Assembly: GCA_963747595.1 (NCBI GenBank)
Contig: CAVVFO010000002.1
Location: forward strand, 310,001-374,000
DNA from: Oleiagrimonas sp963747595
Lineage (GTDB): Bacteria; Pseudomonadota; Gammaproteobacteria; Xanthomonadales; Rhodanobacteraceae
Direction: 5' to 3'
DNA length: 64,000 bases
Shown: in pieces, positions 56,452 to 64,000 of the stretch
Layout of the letters: each line of letters opens with the position of its first letter
How positions within the stretch are numbered: position 1 is the first letter of the stretch
Notes under the pieces: generated by a model
What the model saw: the letters and a program-made list of their open reading frames with translations, nothing else
Databases searched by the model: none
What the model was told of the DNA's origin: nothing
Translations under genes and position numbers: made by a program

Positions 56452-56496
56452 GGACCCACTTCCCGTGCATGCCCGCTGATTGATCGCGCACAAACC

Positions 56497-56844
56497 TCAT
56501 GGCGGCCCGGCGTGACGTCCGATGAGGATCACCATGGCGCCCAGCAGGCACAGTGCGGCGCCGAGGATGTCGTAACGATCGGGCATCTGCTGCTCCACAC
56601 CCCACAGCCAGACCAGCGACGCCAGGATATAGATGCCGCCGTACGCGGCGTAGGCGCGACCGGCCAGCGGCACATCGACGCGCGTCAAGACGGCGGCGAA
56701 CAGCACCAACGCCAGCATGCCGGGCAACAGCCACCACGCCGGCCGGTGCAGACGCAGCACAGCCCACACTGCAAAGCAGCCGCCGATTTCCAGTCCGGCC
56801 GCCAGCGCGTACATCAGCAGACTCAGCGCCGTCTGCGTGCTCAC
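56497..56844 (-). CDS. ynfA: YnfA/UPF0060 small membrane protein
   Basis: A 115-residue inner-membrane protein with four helices, starting at GTG 56844. Typical of the UPF0060 family are AAGLEIGGCFAVWAVLRL near the start, RVDVPLAGRAYAAYGGIYILASLVWLW in the middle, and the DRYDILGAALCLLGAMVI C-terminal helix. YnfA belongs to the wider small multidrug resistance-like fold and has been reported to affect drug tolerance in enteric bacteria; the natural substrate is unknown. The neighbours, a CDF transporter and an antiporter, suggest a role in ion or toxic-cation handling, by inference. Confidence 0.92.
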   Translation of the reverse strand: MSTQTALSLLMYALAAGLEIGGCFAVWAVLRLHRPAWWLLPGMLALVLFAAVLTRVDVPLAGRAYAAYGGIYILASLVWLWGVEQQMPDRYDILGAALCLLGAMVILIGRHAGPP

Positions 56845-56914
56845 GTAGTGGCACCCGTACGCAGAACGTGCCCATGGTGGGGGGAAGCGAACGCAGCCAC
56901 CATCTCCGCACGGC

Positions 56915-57418
56915 TCACGGTGCCTTCGCGGCGCGGCCGGGAACATAGCGCTGCAGCAGCCACAGCGAAATGCCGAAGATCAGGTGTGGCACAAGGGAGG
57001 CCGGCACCACGTGAGCGCTGATGTGGGTTCCAGCCAGACCCCAGCCCAGAATGGGGAAGATCAGCAGCAGCATGATGATCCACAATACGCAGGCCAGCAT
57101 CAGCGCAGCCGGCAATCCGCGGCGCGGCAAATAGCGCACGAATATCGCTGCCCAGGCCGTTACATAGATGACATGAAGCACCAGCGCCATCACCAGTGAA
57201 TGCTGCCAACCCAGCACGCTTCCGGCGAAGGCCATCGCCACCGGCTGCGGGAACGGCGACATGCCCGGTGTCGCATTGGCTAGCAGCACCAGGGCTGTCA
57301 GTGCGGCCACGACCAGGCCGATGCCAATGGCACGTATCCACGATCGGTCGCGTTGCGACATGGGACCGTGATCCGGTGAGGCCGGGTCATGCTCGTCAGC
57401 GGTGCTCATCTGCACCAT
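56915..57418 (-). CDS. Unknown four-helix membrane protein
   Basis: A 167-residue (or 163 from the ATG at 57406) protein with a charged N-terminus rich in Asp/Pro/His and four predicted helices at about residues 28-48, 72-95, 103-130 and 138-158. Segments such as SVLGWQHSLVMALVLHVIYVTAWAAIF and THISAHVVPASLVPHLIFGISLWLL contain several membrane-embedded histidines. I do not recognise the family. It opens the reverse-strand set with ynfA, the CDF transporter and the antiporter, with gaps under 75 bases, so co-transcription is plausible. Confidence 0.7.
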   Translation of the reverse strand: MVQMSTADEHDPASPDHGPMSQRDRSWIRAIGIGLVVAALTALVLLANATPGMSPFPQPVAMAFAGSVLGWQHSLVMALVLHVIYVTAWAAIFVRYLPRRGLPAALMLACVLWIIMLLLIFPILGWGLAGTHISAHVVPASLVPHLIFGISLWLLQRYVPGRAAKAP

Positions 57419-57922
57419 CTTGCAACACTTCGATGCACGGTGGGAGGCCTGCAGAGACTTTCATTCAGTTCACCTGCGCTTGAAAGCAACGCATACAGGC
57501 GCTGGGCAGGGGCGCAGGACCGGACATCACACCTCTTCACGCCCCTGCGTGCGCATGAAGCCCGCCTCGGTGCCATGCCGCGTTCCTGCGCCAACGGGGC
57601 GGCCGAAATGGCCTGGCAAACCCCCAAGCCGCAAGCTGGTCACGGCCGTATCGGATCAAGCTGTAGGGGGGGCGTCGAAGTCGGTGAGCGGCGGTCTGGA
57701 TGAACTGAGGGCGCTGACCCGAACCGCACCAGGCCCGCGCTCGGGAGCAACTTCATTGGGGAGGCAGGCGCCGGCGCCGACGGTCTGGCTGACGGACACA
57801 GACGCCATCTGCTAGCGCTAGCGCGACAACGGCGGGCTGGTCACCGCCACGGCGACCAACTGTTGCCGCGCAGGCACGGGCACGGCCACTTGCGGATATG
57901 CGATCAAGCCGAACCGATCATG
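57419..57922. other. 504-base gap without a recognisable gene
   Basis: Short open frames on both strands have no family likeness. Visible items are a run of seven G at 57666-57672 and the palindrome CTAGCGCTAG near 57813. The segment separates the membrane-protein set from the flavoprotein gene and may hold the promoter of the former. Confidence 0.5.
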
Positions 57923-59278
57923 TCAGGGCAGCATCGATGCGATATCCGAGGCGGCGGTGGGGTAGGCAAAGGTGGCGTGGCGAAGGGCGTCGGCATTAAG
58001 CCCGCTACGCATCGCAAACGCGAACACATTGATGGTCTCGCTGGCATCCGGACCGATCATGTGCGCCCCCAGCAGCCGTTTGGATTCTTCTTCGACCAGC
58101 ACCTTGTAGGCATACCCTTGTTCGTTGACGCGGCGCGCCGTGAACCAGTTCGGCACCGTTTCATGCTTGACCCGGTAACGCAGGCCTTGCTCCCGTGCCT
58201 GTGATTCCCTCAGCCCGACGCGGGCCAGTGCCGGCAAGGTGAACACGACACTGGGAATGCCGGTGTAGTCGACTGTGCTCCCCGCGTCTCTCAGCAGGTT
58301 GTCCACCACTGCGTGTGCTTCCAGGGCAGCAACGGGCGTCAGCGGCAGCGGTCCACCAGCGGCATCACCGGCGGCGTAGACGTGCGGCTGACTGGTGCTG
58401 CGAAACTGTCGGTCCAGTTCGAGACGTCCGTGATGATGCTCGATGCCGGCCGCATCCAGGTCCAGTTCCCCCAGCGCCGGGACACGCCCTGCACAATGCA
58501 CCGCAAGGTCCGCGTCGAATGCGGCATGCTCGCCCGCAGCATCAGCCTCGACGGTGATCCCCGCGTCTGTCCGCCGCACGGCCTTGACCTCGTGCCCCAG
58601 GCGCACGTCCACACCGATGGCGCGTGTGCGCTTGACCAGAAGGCGCACCAGATCCGGGTCGAAGGCGCCCAGAGGCGTGTCATCGCGATGCAGCATCGTC
58701 ACGTGCGCGCCGGCCCGGGCGGCGAGGTGCGCAAACTCGAAGCCGATGTAACCGCCACCGACCAGAACGACGCGTTGCGGCAGGGTGTCGAGTTCCATGA
58801 AGGCGTCGCTGGTGACCAGATGGTGTGCACCGTCAATGGGCAGGTCGACAGGTTTGGCGCCGGCGGCGATGACCACATGCTTGCCCTGCAGCCGGTCGTC
58901 GCCGACCTGCAGCGCATGCGCATCGATGAACCGTGCGTGCCCGTGGAAGGCGTCGATGCCCTGGTCGGCGTAGGATGCCTCGCGTGCTTCGGGCACCGGA
59001 TCGGTGAAGCTGTGCTTGTGACGCTGCATGGCCATCCAGTCCAGCGTCAGGTCGCCTTTGATCGTGCCGATGTCCTGCATCCGGCGGAAACCGTCGGCAA
59101 TCTCCACTGCGGACCTGAGCACCTTCTTGGGATCGCATCCACGCAACGCGCAGGTGCCGCCGAACGGGCGATGGTCGATGACGGCCACGGACCATCCGGA
59201 CTGGCGGCAGGAGCCGGCGACAACGTTGGCGGCGGTGCCTGTACCAACGACGACGAGATCATGGTGGTGACTTGGCAT
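57923..59278 (-). CDS. FAD/NAD(P) disulfide reductase-like flavoprotein lacking the catalytic His
   Basis: A 451-residue member of the glutathione-reductase/E3 superfamily from the ATG at 59278. FAD-binding is shown by DLVVVGTGTAANVVAGSC, the redox disulfide by Cys43/Cys48 in GGTCALRGCDPKKVLRSA, and the second nucleotide site by VVLVGGGYIGFEFAHLA. The C-terminal catalytic motif His-Pro-x-x-x-x-Glu is replaced by YPTAASD (Tyr439, Asp445), so normal disulfide-exchange chemistry is unlikely. The spacing CALRGC also differs from the usual CLNVGC. It may be a quinone, soluble-thiol or metal-ion reductase. It stands alone next to fadA. Confidence 0.82.
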   Translation of the reverse strand: MPSHHHDLVVVGTGTAANVVAGSCRQSGWSVAVIDHRPFGGTCALRGCDPKKVLRSAVEIADGFRRMQDIGTIKGDLTLDWMAMQRHKHSFTDPVPEAREASYADQGIDAFHGHARFIDAHALQVGDDRLQGKHVVIAAGAKPVDLPIDGAHHLVTSDAFMELDTLPQRVVLVGGGYIGFEFAHLAARAGAHVTMLHRDDTPLGAFDPDLVRLLVKRTRAIGVDVRLGHEVKAVRRTDAGITVEADAAGEHAAFDADLAVHCAGRVPALGELDLDAAGIEHHHGRLELDRQFRSTSQPHVYAAGDAAGGPLPLTPVAALEAHAVVDNLLRDAGSTVDYTGIPSVVFTLPALARVGLRESQAREQGLRYRVKHETVPNWFTARRVNEQGYAYKVLVEEESKRLLGAHMIGPDASETINVFAFAMRSGLNADALRHATFAYPTAASDIASMLP

Positions 59279-59579
59279 GCTGCCTCCTGATGGCATCGCT
59301 GGCGAAGTGAACAGGCGCCTTTTTTGGCCGTCCAACTTACCCGGCGCAGCATGAAAGCTGCGTCACATCCATGTTGAATGGCTGTGCGGCAAGTTTCAGT
59401 CTCTCGCCACCGGAGTGTTGATGCAGCACGCACGCACTATCCGGCCACACGGCGGCATCACGTTTGTCCGCAGCGTTCACCCATGCCGCGGCGCCGGTCA
59501 TCAAGACCGGCAAGATCCATGACCGACACCGTGGACGAGGTTGCGCGCCATCACGCTGCGCTTCAAGACCCGTGGACGG
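59279..59579. other. 301-base gap between the flavoprotein gene and fadA
   Basis: No gene recognised on either strand and no clear promoter, terminator or repeat; the reverse-strand frames belong to the ends of the flanking genes. Confidence 0.5.
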
Positions 59580-60785
59580 TTACAGCGCCTCGAAGATGCC
59601 GGCGAAGCCCATGCCGGTGCCGATGCACATGGTGACCATGCCGTATTTCTGCTTGCGGCGGCGCAGCCCGTGCACGAGGGTGGCGACGCGGATGGCGCCG
59701 GTGGCGCCCAGCGGGTGGCCCAGGGCGATGGCACCGCCTTCCGGGTTGACCTTTTCCATATCCAGACCGAGCTCGTTGATGACCGCCAGCGACTGCGCGG
59801 CGAAGGCCTCATTGAGCTCGATCCAGTCCATGTCGTCCTGTTTCAGGCCGGTGCCCTGCAGCGCCTTGGGAATGGCTTCCTTGGGGCCGATGCCCATCAC
59901 GTCCGGCGGCACGCCGGCCACGGAATAGCCGACGAAGCGCGCCAGCGGGGTGAGGCCGTAGTCGTTGACGGCCTTTTCGCTGGCCAGCAGCACGGCGCCG
60001 GCGCCGTCGGACATCTGCGATGAGTTGCCAGCGGTAACAGTGCCACCGAACTGGGCATTGCGGAACACCGGCTTCAGTTTTGCCAGTACATCGGGCGTGC
60101 TGCCTTGGCGTGGACCTTCGTCGGTGTCGATGGTGCGCTGGTCCTCGCGCACGCTGCGGTTGGCGACGTCCGGGTATCGATCATCCAGCGTGAACGGCAC
60201 GATTTCTTCCCTGAAGTTGCCGGCCTCGATGGCGGCCAGTGCGCGGCGATGGCTTTCCGCAGCGAAGGCATCCTGCGCCTCGCGCGAAACGTTCCAGCGT
60301 TCGGCGACCTTCTCCGCGGTGATGCCCATGCCGTATGCGATAGCGACGTTTTCATCGGTGAAGATGGCCGGATTCATGGCAACCTTGTGGCCCATCATGG
60401 GCACCATGGACATGCTCTCGGTGCCGCCGGCGATCATCAGGTCGGCCTCGCCCAGACGGATGCGGTCGGCCGCCATGGCCACCGACTGCACGCCGGAGGA
60501 ACAGAAACGATTGATGGTGACGCCCGGCACGGTCTCGGGGAGGCCGGCCAGCAACGCCCCAATGCGCGCCACATTCATGCCTTGCTCGGCCTCGGGCATG
60601 GCGCAACCGATCATGACATCGGTGATGCGTGCGGGGTCGACGCCGGCGCACTGTTCCATGGCGGCGCGAATGACGTGCGCCAGCATGTCATCGGGCCGGG
60701 TGTGGCGAAAGACGCCACGCGGCGCCTTGCCCACCGGCGTGCGCACGGTGGAGACGATGTAGGCGTCCTGGATCTGTTTGCTCAT
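59580..60785 (-). CDS. fadA: Acetyl-CoA acyltransferase (3-ketoacyl-CoA thiolase)
   Basis: Last step of fatty-acid beta-oxidation, releasing acetyl-CoA. It has 401 residues. The acyl-accepting cysteine is Cys95 in NRFCSSGVQSVAMAADRI; GGAIALGHPLGATGA carries the active-site His, and CIGTGMG near the C-terminus the second catalytic Cys. Length and motifs are those of degradative thiolases. It lies downstream of the fadN-like gene on the same strand, separated by about 200 bases that hold a REP-like element and a 46-base palindrome, so the two are probably co-transcribed but differently stable. Confidence 0.95.
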   Translation of the reverse strand: MSKQIQDAYIVSTVRTPVGKAPRGVFRHTRPDDMLAHVIRAAMEQCAGVDPARITDVMIGCAMPEAEQGMNVARIGALLAGLPETVPGVTINRFCSSGVQSVAMAADRIRLGEADLMIAGGTESMSMVPMMGHKVAMNPAIFTDENVAIAYGMGITAEKVAERWNVSREAQDAFAAESHRRALAAIEAGNFREEIVPFTLDDRYPDVANRSVREDQRTIDTDEGPRQGSTPDVLAKLKPVFRNAQFGGTVTAGNSSQMSDGAGAVLLASEKAVNDYGLTPLARFVGYSVAGVPPDVMGIGPKEAIPKALQGTGLKQDDMDWIELNEAFAAQSLAVINELGLDMEKVNPEGGAIALGHPLGATGAIRVATLVHGLRRRKQKYGMVTMCIGTGMGFAGIFEAL

Positions 60786-60831
60786 GATCTGGTTCCTCGA
60801 TCGGAAAGAGGGGAAGCAGGGTTTGCCTGGC

Positions 60832-60913
60832 CGTCATCCCAGCGGAAGCTGGGATCCATCTTGATCTTGTTGCATCAGAGCGAAAATGGATCCCGGCTTT
60901 CGCTGGGATGACG
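60832..60913. repeat. 82-base MITE/REP-like inverted repeat
   Basis: The left arm opens CGTCATCCCAGC and includes GGGATCCAT (to 60859); the right arm is ATGGATCCC (60886-60894) closing with CGCTGGGATGACG (60913). Each arm also folds on itself. It is of the same CGTCAT type as the palindrome at 7996. Confidence 0.72.
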
Positions 60914-60935
60914 AGTAGGCGGGTTCAAGGCTTTT

Positions 60936-60981
60936 CCGGGACCCGGGACCCGGGACCCGGGTCCCGGGTCCCGGGTCCCGG
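60936..60981. repeat. 46-base heptamer palindrome beside the fadN stop
   Basis: Three copies of CCGGGAC, three of CCGGGTC and a final CCGG form one perfect palindrome, two bases past the fadN-like stop codon at 60984. The RNA or DNA hairpin would be very stable. No T-run follows. Confidence 0.9.
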
Positions 60982-60983
60982 CT

Positions 60984-63359
60984 TCAATTTCTCAGCGGCT
61001 TGCCCGTTTTCATGGTGTGGTCGATGCGCGCCTGGGTCTTGTCCATTTGCGCCAGCGCCACGAAGTGCTTGCGTTCCAGTGCCAGCAGCCAGTCCGCGTC
61101 GACCCTGGAACCGCGTTCGATCTGTCCCCCGCACAAGGTATCGGCGATGCGGCCGGCGATCTCGTAGTCGTGTTCGGAAATGAAGCGGCCTTCCAGCATG
61201 TTGACCAGCTGCGCCTTGATGCTGGCGGTGCCGACGTCGCCGGCCACCGGGATGGATCGGGCCGGCAGGGGCGGTCGGTAGCCGGTCTCGGCCAGCGCGT
61301 CGGCCATCTGCATGGCCACGTACAGGAGCTCGTTGGCGTTGAAGACGATGGTGTCGGTCTCGCGCAGCAGGCCGAACTGCTTCGCCTCCAGCGCCGAGCC
61401 GGCCACCTTGGCCATGGCGACAGTCTCGAAGTAGCGCCTGACGTGCTCGAACGGATCGCCCACCGGGGCGTTGCCGCAGCGCGAGGCGATTTCCTTCAGG
61501 CCACCTCCGGCCGGCAGCAGGCCGACGCCTGCTTCCACCAGGCCGATGTAGGACTCCAGGGCCGCCACGGTATGCGCCGCGTGCATCTGGAATTCGCAGC
61601 CCCCGCCCAGGGTGAGGCCGCGCACGGCCGCGACCACCGGGATCATGGAGCTGCGGATTTTCATGCTGGTGGCCTGGAAGTTGGCCACCATGGACTCGAA
61701 CGCGGCTAGCTTGCCCTCCTTGAGAAGGCCCAGGGCGCCCTTGAGGTCGGCACCGGCGGAAAAATTGTCGCCGGTCTGCCAGATGACCATGGCCTTGAGT
61801 GTGTCTTCGGCTACGTCGATGGCGTGCTGGATGCCGTCCAGCACATGGTCGTTGACGGTGTTCATCTTGGTCTTGAACGAGAGGATGCCGATGGCATCGC
61901 CTTCCTCGAGCGTCCATAGCCGCACGCCGGCGTTTTCCCACACGGTGGTGCCCTCGTTGCGGGGCTCGCCCATGAGCGCGTCTGGAAAGATCTGGCGTTC
62001 ATAGACCGGGTGGTCGGAGCGCGGCAGGTCCTCGCCCCTGGCCGGGGCCCAGGAACCGTCGGCATGATGCACGCCGCGGCGTCCGTCGGTGACCCAGTCG
62101 GGCAGGGGCGTGCTGCTCATGGCCTTGCCGGCAGCGATGTCTTCCTCGATCCACCGCGCCACCTGACTCCAGCCAGCCGCCTGCCAGGTCTCGAACGGAC
62201 CCTGCTTCCAGCCGTAGCCCCAGCGGATGGCGAAGTCGACGTCGCGCGCGGTCTCGGCGATATCGGCCAGATGGCAGGCACTGTAGTGGAACAGGTCGCG
62301 GAAGCACGCCCACAGGAACTGTGCCTGCGGGTCGATGGAATCGTGCAGTTTCTCGAAGCGCTCGGCCGGATCCCTGATCGCCAGAATCGCGTTGACCTCG
62401 TCGGAGGCGGTCTGCTCGGATTCGCGGTAATCGCCGGTGTCCAGGTCCAGCACCTTGATGGTCTTGCCGTCCTTCCTGTAGATGCCGGCGCCGGTTTTCT
62501 GCCCCAGCGCGCCATTGTCGATCAGCTTCGCCAGCCAGTCGGGCACCTTGAAGTAGTCATGCCAGGGATCGTCCGGCAGCGTGTCGGCCATGTTCCTGAC
62601 CACGTGCGCCATGGTGTCCAGACCGACCACGTCGGCGGTGCGGTAGGTGGCGCTCTTGGGACGCCCCAGCGACTTTCCGGTCAGCGCGTCGACCACGTCG
62701 AAGCCCAGACGATAAGTCTGCGTGTGCACCATGGTGGAAAGCATGGAGAACACACCGATACGGTTGCCGATGAAGTTGGGGGTGTCCTTGGCGTAGACCA
62801 CGCCCTTGCCCAGCGTGGTGGTCAGGAAGGCTTCCAGGCCATGCAGCACGCCGGGGTCGGTGGATTCGGAGGGAATCAGTTCCACCAGGTGCATGTAGCG
62901 CGGCGGATTGAAGAAATGCACGCCGCAGAAGCGACGACGGATTTTTTCCGGCAGCACCCCAGCCATGGCGTTGATGGACAACCCGGAGGTGTTGCTGGCG
63001 ACGACCGCGTGTGCCGGCAGGTGCGGCGCTACCTTTTCGTACAGGTCCTTCTTGAAATCCAGGCGCTCGGCGATGGCCTCGATGATCAGGTCACAGTCCC
63101 TGATCTGGCCGAGGTGCTCGTCGTAGTCGGCGGGGATGATCGCGTCGGCCAGCGACTTCTCGCCCAGCGGCGCCGGCTTGAGCTTGCCCAGATGCCTGAT
63201 CGCCTTTACCGCGATGTCGTTCCCGGGGCCGTTCTTTGCCGGCAGGTCGAACAGCACGGTTTCGACACCGGCATTGGTCAGATGCGCGGCGATCTGCGCG
63301 CCCATCACGCCGGCTCCGAGTACCGCGGCCTTGCGGATGCGAAGTGGTTTGTCTGTCAT
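60984..63359 (-). CDS. fadN: 3-hydroxyacyl-CoA dehydrogenase / enoyl-CoA hydratase, FadN type
   Basis: Bifunctional beta-oxidation enzyme of 791 residues. The dehydrogenase comes first: Rossmann motif VLGAGVMGAQIAAHL (about 14-28), the HFFNPPRYMHLVE motif and two 3HAD C-terminal domains to about 480. The crotonase-like hydratase half follows (about 490-750), with DNFSAGADLKG and GLTLGGGCEFQMHA oxyanion loops. This order is the reverse of E. coli FadB and equals Bacillus FadN. It pairs with fadA and is preceded by a PsrA-like TetR gene that probably controls it. Confidence 0.9.
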   Translation of the reverse strand: MTDKPLRIRKAAVLGAGVMGAQIAAHLTNAGVETVLFDLPAKNGPGNDIAVKAIRHLGKLKPAPLGEKSLADAIIPADYDEHLGQIRDCDLIIEAIAERLDFKKDLYEKVAPHLPAHAVVASNTSGLSINAMAGVLPEKIRRRFCGVHFFNPPRYMHLVELIPSESTDPGVLHGLEAFLTTTLGKGVVYAKDTPNFIGNRIGVFSMLSTMVHTQTYRLGFDVVDALTGKSLGRPKSATYRTADVVGLDTMAHVVRNMADTLPDDPWHDYFKVPDWLAKLIDNGALGQKTGAGIYRKDGKTIKVLDLDTGDYRESEQTASDEVNAILAIRDPAERFEKLHDSIDPQAQFLWACFRDLFHYSACHLADIAETARDVDFAIRWGYGWKQGPFETWQAAGWSQVARWIEEDIAAGKAMSSTPLPDWVTDGRRGVHHADGSWAPARGEDLPRSDHPVYERQIFPDALMGEPRNEGTTVWENAGVRLWTLEEGDAIGILSFKTKMNTVNDHVLDGIQHAIDVAEDTLKAMVIWQTGDNFSAGADLKGALGLLKEGKLAAFESMVANFQATSMKIRSSMIPVVAAVRGLTLGGGCEFQMHAAHTVAALESYIGLVEAGVGLLPAGGGLKEIASRCGNAPVGDPFEHVRRYFETVAMAKVAGSALEAKQFGLLRETDTIVFNANELLYVAMQMADALAETGYRPPLPARSIPVAGDVGTASIKAQLVNMLEGRFISEHDYEIAGRIADTLCGGQIERGSRVDADWLLALERKHFVALAQMDKTQARIDHTMKTGKPLRN

Positions 63360-63428
63360 GCCTTGTCTCCATGGAAAGTCATTGCGGCAACCGATGCCGC
63401 ACGGCGGCCGGTTGCGTGTGAATCGGGT

Positions 63429-64000
63429 TCAGGGGGCGTTGAGTCCGGCGGCGGCGAAATGCACCAGATGCGCCGCGGTCTGCTCGCGATAGGCGTCTTC
63501 GCTCATGCCTGGCTGCCGCCTGATCATGCCGAAGTTTGTCATGGCGTACGTGAGCGCACCGGAAAGGATATCCAGGCGCCAATACATTTCTTCCTTGCTC
63601 AGGTGCGGCAGTCGATGGGCAAAGGCGGTGGCAAATCGCTTCAGGACGTGGCCATAGTTTTCCGACATGAAACGGCGCAGGCGATCATTGTGGTCGGCAT
63701 AGGCACGCGCCAGTACGCGCACGAAACCGGCACCATCATCACCGCTGAGCGACAAATCCAGGGCAGGGCGGATGAAGGCATCGAGAACGGCCTCGAGCGC
63801 GGCGCTGCAGTCCAGTGCCTCCAGCGCCTCCATGCGCTTCGCATTCAGGGTGTCCAGTCGCCGCCGGAGCACTTCCTCGATCAGCCGATCCTTGGAGCCG
63901 AAGTGGTAATTCACCGCGGCCAGGTTGACTTTCGCCGCCGCGGTCACCTGGCGCAACGAAGCGCCGGCGAAGCCATGCTGCGCGAACAGGCCCTCCGCGG
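63429..64000 (-). CDS. TetR-family regulator, PsrA-like, 5' end outside the window
   Basis: Reads from the right edge: AEGLFAQHGFAGASLRQVTAAAKVNLAAVNYHFGSKDRLIEEVL is the helix-turn-helix of a TetR repressor, very close to PsrA of Pseudomonas, which senses long-chain acyl groups and represses fadBA. The ligand domain (about 120 residues; FMSENYGHVLKRF, MYWRLDILSGALTYAMT) also resembles PsrA. The first 15 or so residues are cut off. It lies 69 bases upstream of the fadN-like gene on the same strand, so an autoregulated fad operon is likely. Confidence 0.82.
   Translation of the reverse strand, partial: AEGLFAQHGFAGASLRQVTAAAKVNLAAVNYHFGSKDRLIEEVLRRRLDTLNAKRMEALEALDCSAALEAVLDAFIRPALDLSLSGDDGAGFVRVLARAYADHNDRLRRFMSENYGHVLKRFATAFAHRLPHLSKEEMYWRLDILSGALTYAMTNFGMIRRQPGMSEDAYREQTAAHLVHFAAAGLNAP

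Noticed and set aside
57389..57815. Forward open frames in the gap before the flavoprotein gene
   Set aside because: Two overlapping frames of similar length with no domain and one partly inside the unknown membrane gene; no ribosome site.

Overview
The window is GC-rich chromosomal DNA from a gammaproteobacterium, most likely of the order Xanthomonadales (Lysobacterales), Rhodanobacteraceae-like. This is inferred from gene content and order: mtnA beside gyrA, a PilH-type regulator, divergent smpB/ratA and bamE/fur pairs, hrcA-grpE-dnaK-dnaJ, carAB-greA, a sucA-sucB-lpd operon and a fadN-type beta-oxidation multienzyme. No 16S rRNA or tRNA gene is present, so the genus cannot be fixed. Most of the window is core genome with tight, often overlapping gene starts and stops.

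Layout. 1-6.0 kb: the end of mtnA, a GtrA-like membrane protein, gyrA, a Prx5-type peroxiredoxin and a heat-shock pair (hsp20, cbpA) with a good sigma-32 promoter. 6.1-8.0 kb: pilH, acuI and a GIY-YIG gene broken by one in-frame stop. 8.1-13.9 kb: the 2-oxoglutarate dehydrogenase operon. 14.1-19.4 kb: an acyltransferase fusion coupled to the ribosomal oxygenase roxA, then divergent purB and fumC. 19.5-22.8 kb: a YtrA-type regulated ABC exporter operon behind a clear promoter/operator. 22.9-25.6 kb: ssrA, smpB, ratA, ratB, bamE and fur. 25.6-30.3 kb: a candidate small RNA or 3' UTR, a divergent UhpB/UhpA-like two-component pair, and recN. 30.4-36.3 kb: the hrcA-grpE-dnaK-dnaJ heat-shock cluster and dapB. 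36.5-47.1 kb: an orphan 2OG-Fe(II) oxygenase, carAB-greA, an ABC-F ATPase, a mutase-like protein and recJ.

47.1-57.4 kb is the accessory-looking part. A ChrB-N-domain protein precedes an overlapping outer-membrane factor / membrane-fusion protein / RND pump operon. A reverse-strand set follows: CPA2 antiporter, short CDF transporter, YnfA and an unknown membrane protein. Together they suggest ion or metal homeostasis; no substrate can be read from the sequence. 57.9-64 kb holds an unusual flavin disulfide reductase-like protein, then fadA and a fadN-like gene under a PsrA-like TetR regulator that runs off the end.

The best candidates for something new are the ChrB-like/RND locus, the YtrA operon with its secreted mini-protein and DUF2884-type lipoprotein, the 46-bp heptamer palindrome after fadN, a dispersed hairpin repeat found twice between convergent genes, and a terminator-ended AT-rich segment near 26 kb. 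No mobile element, CRISPR array or integrase was seen.
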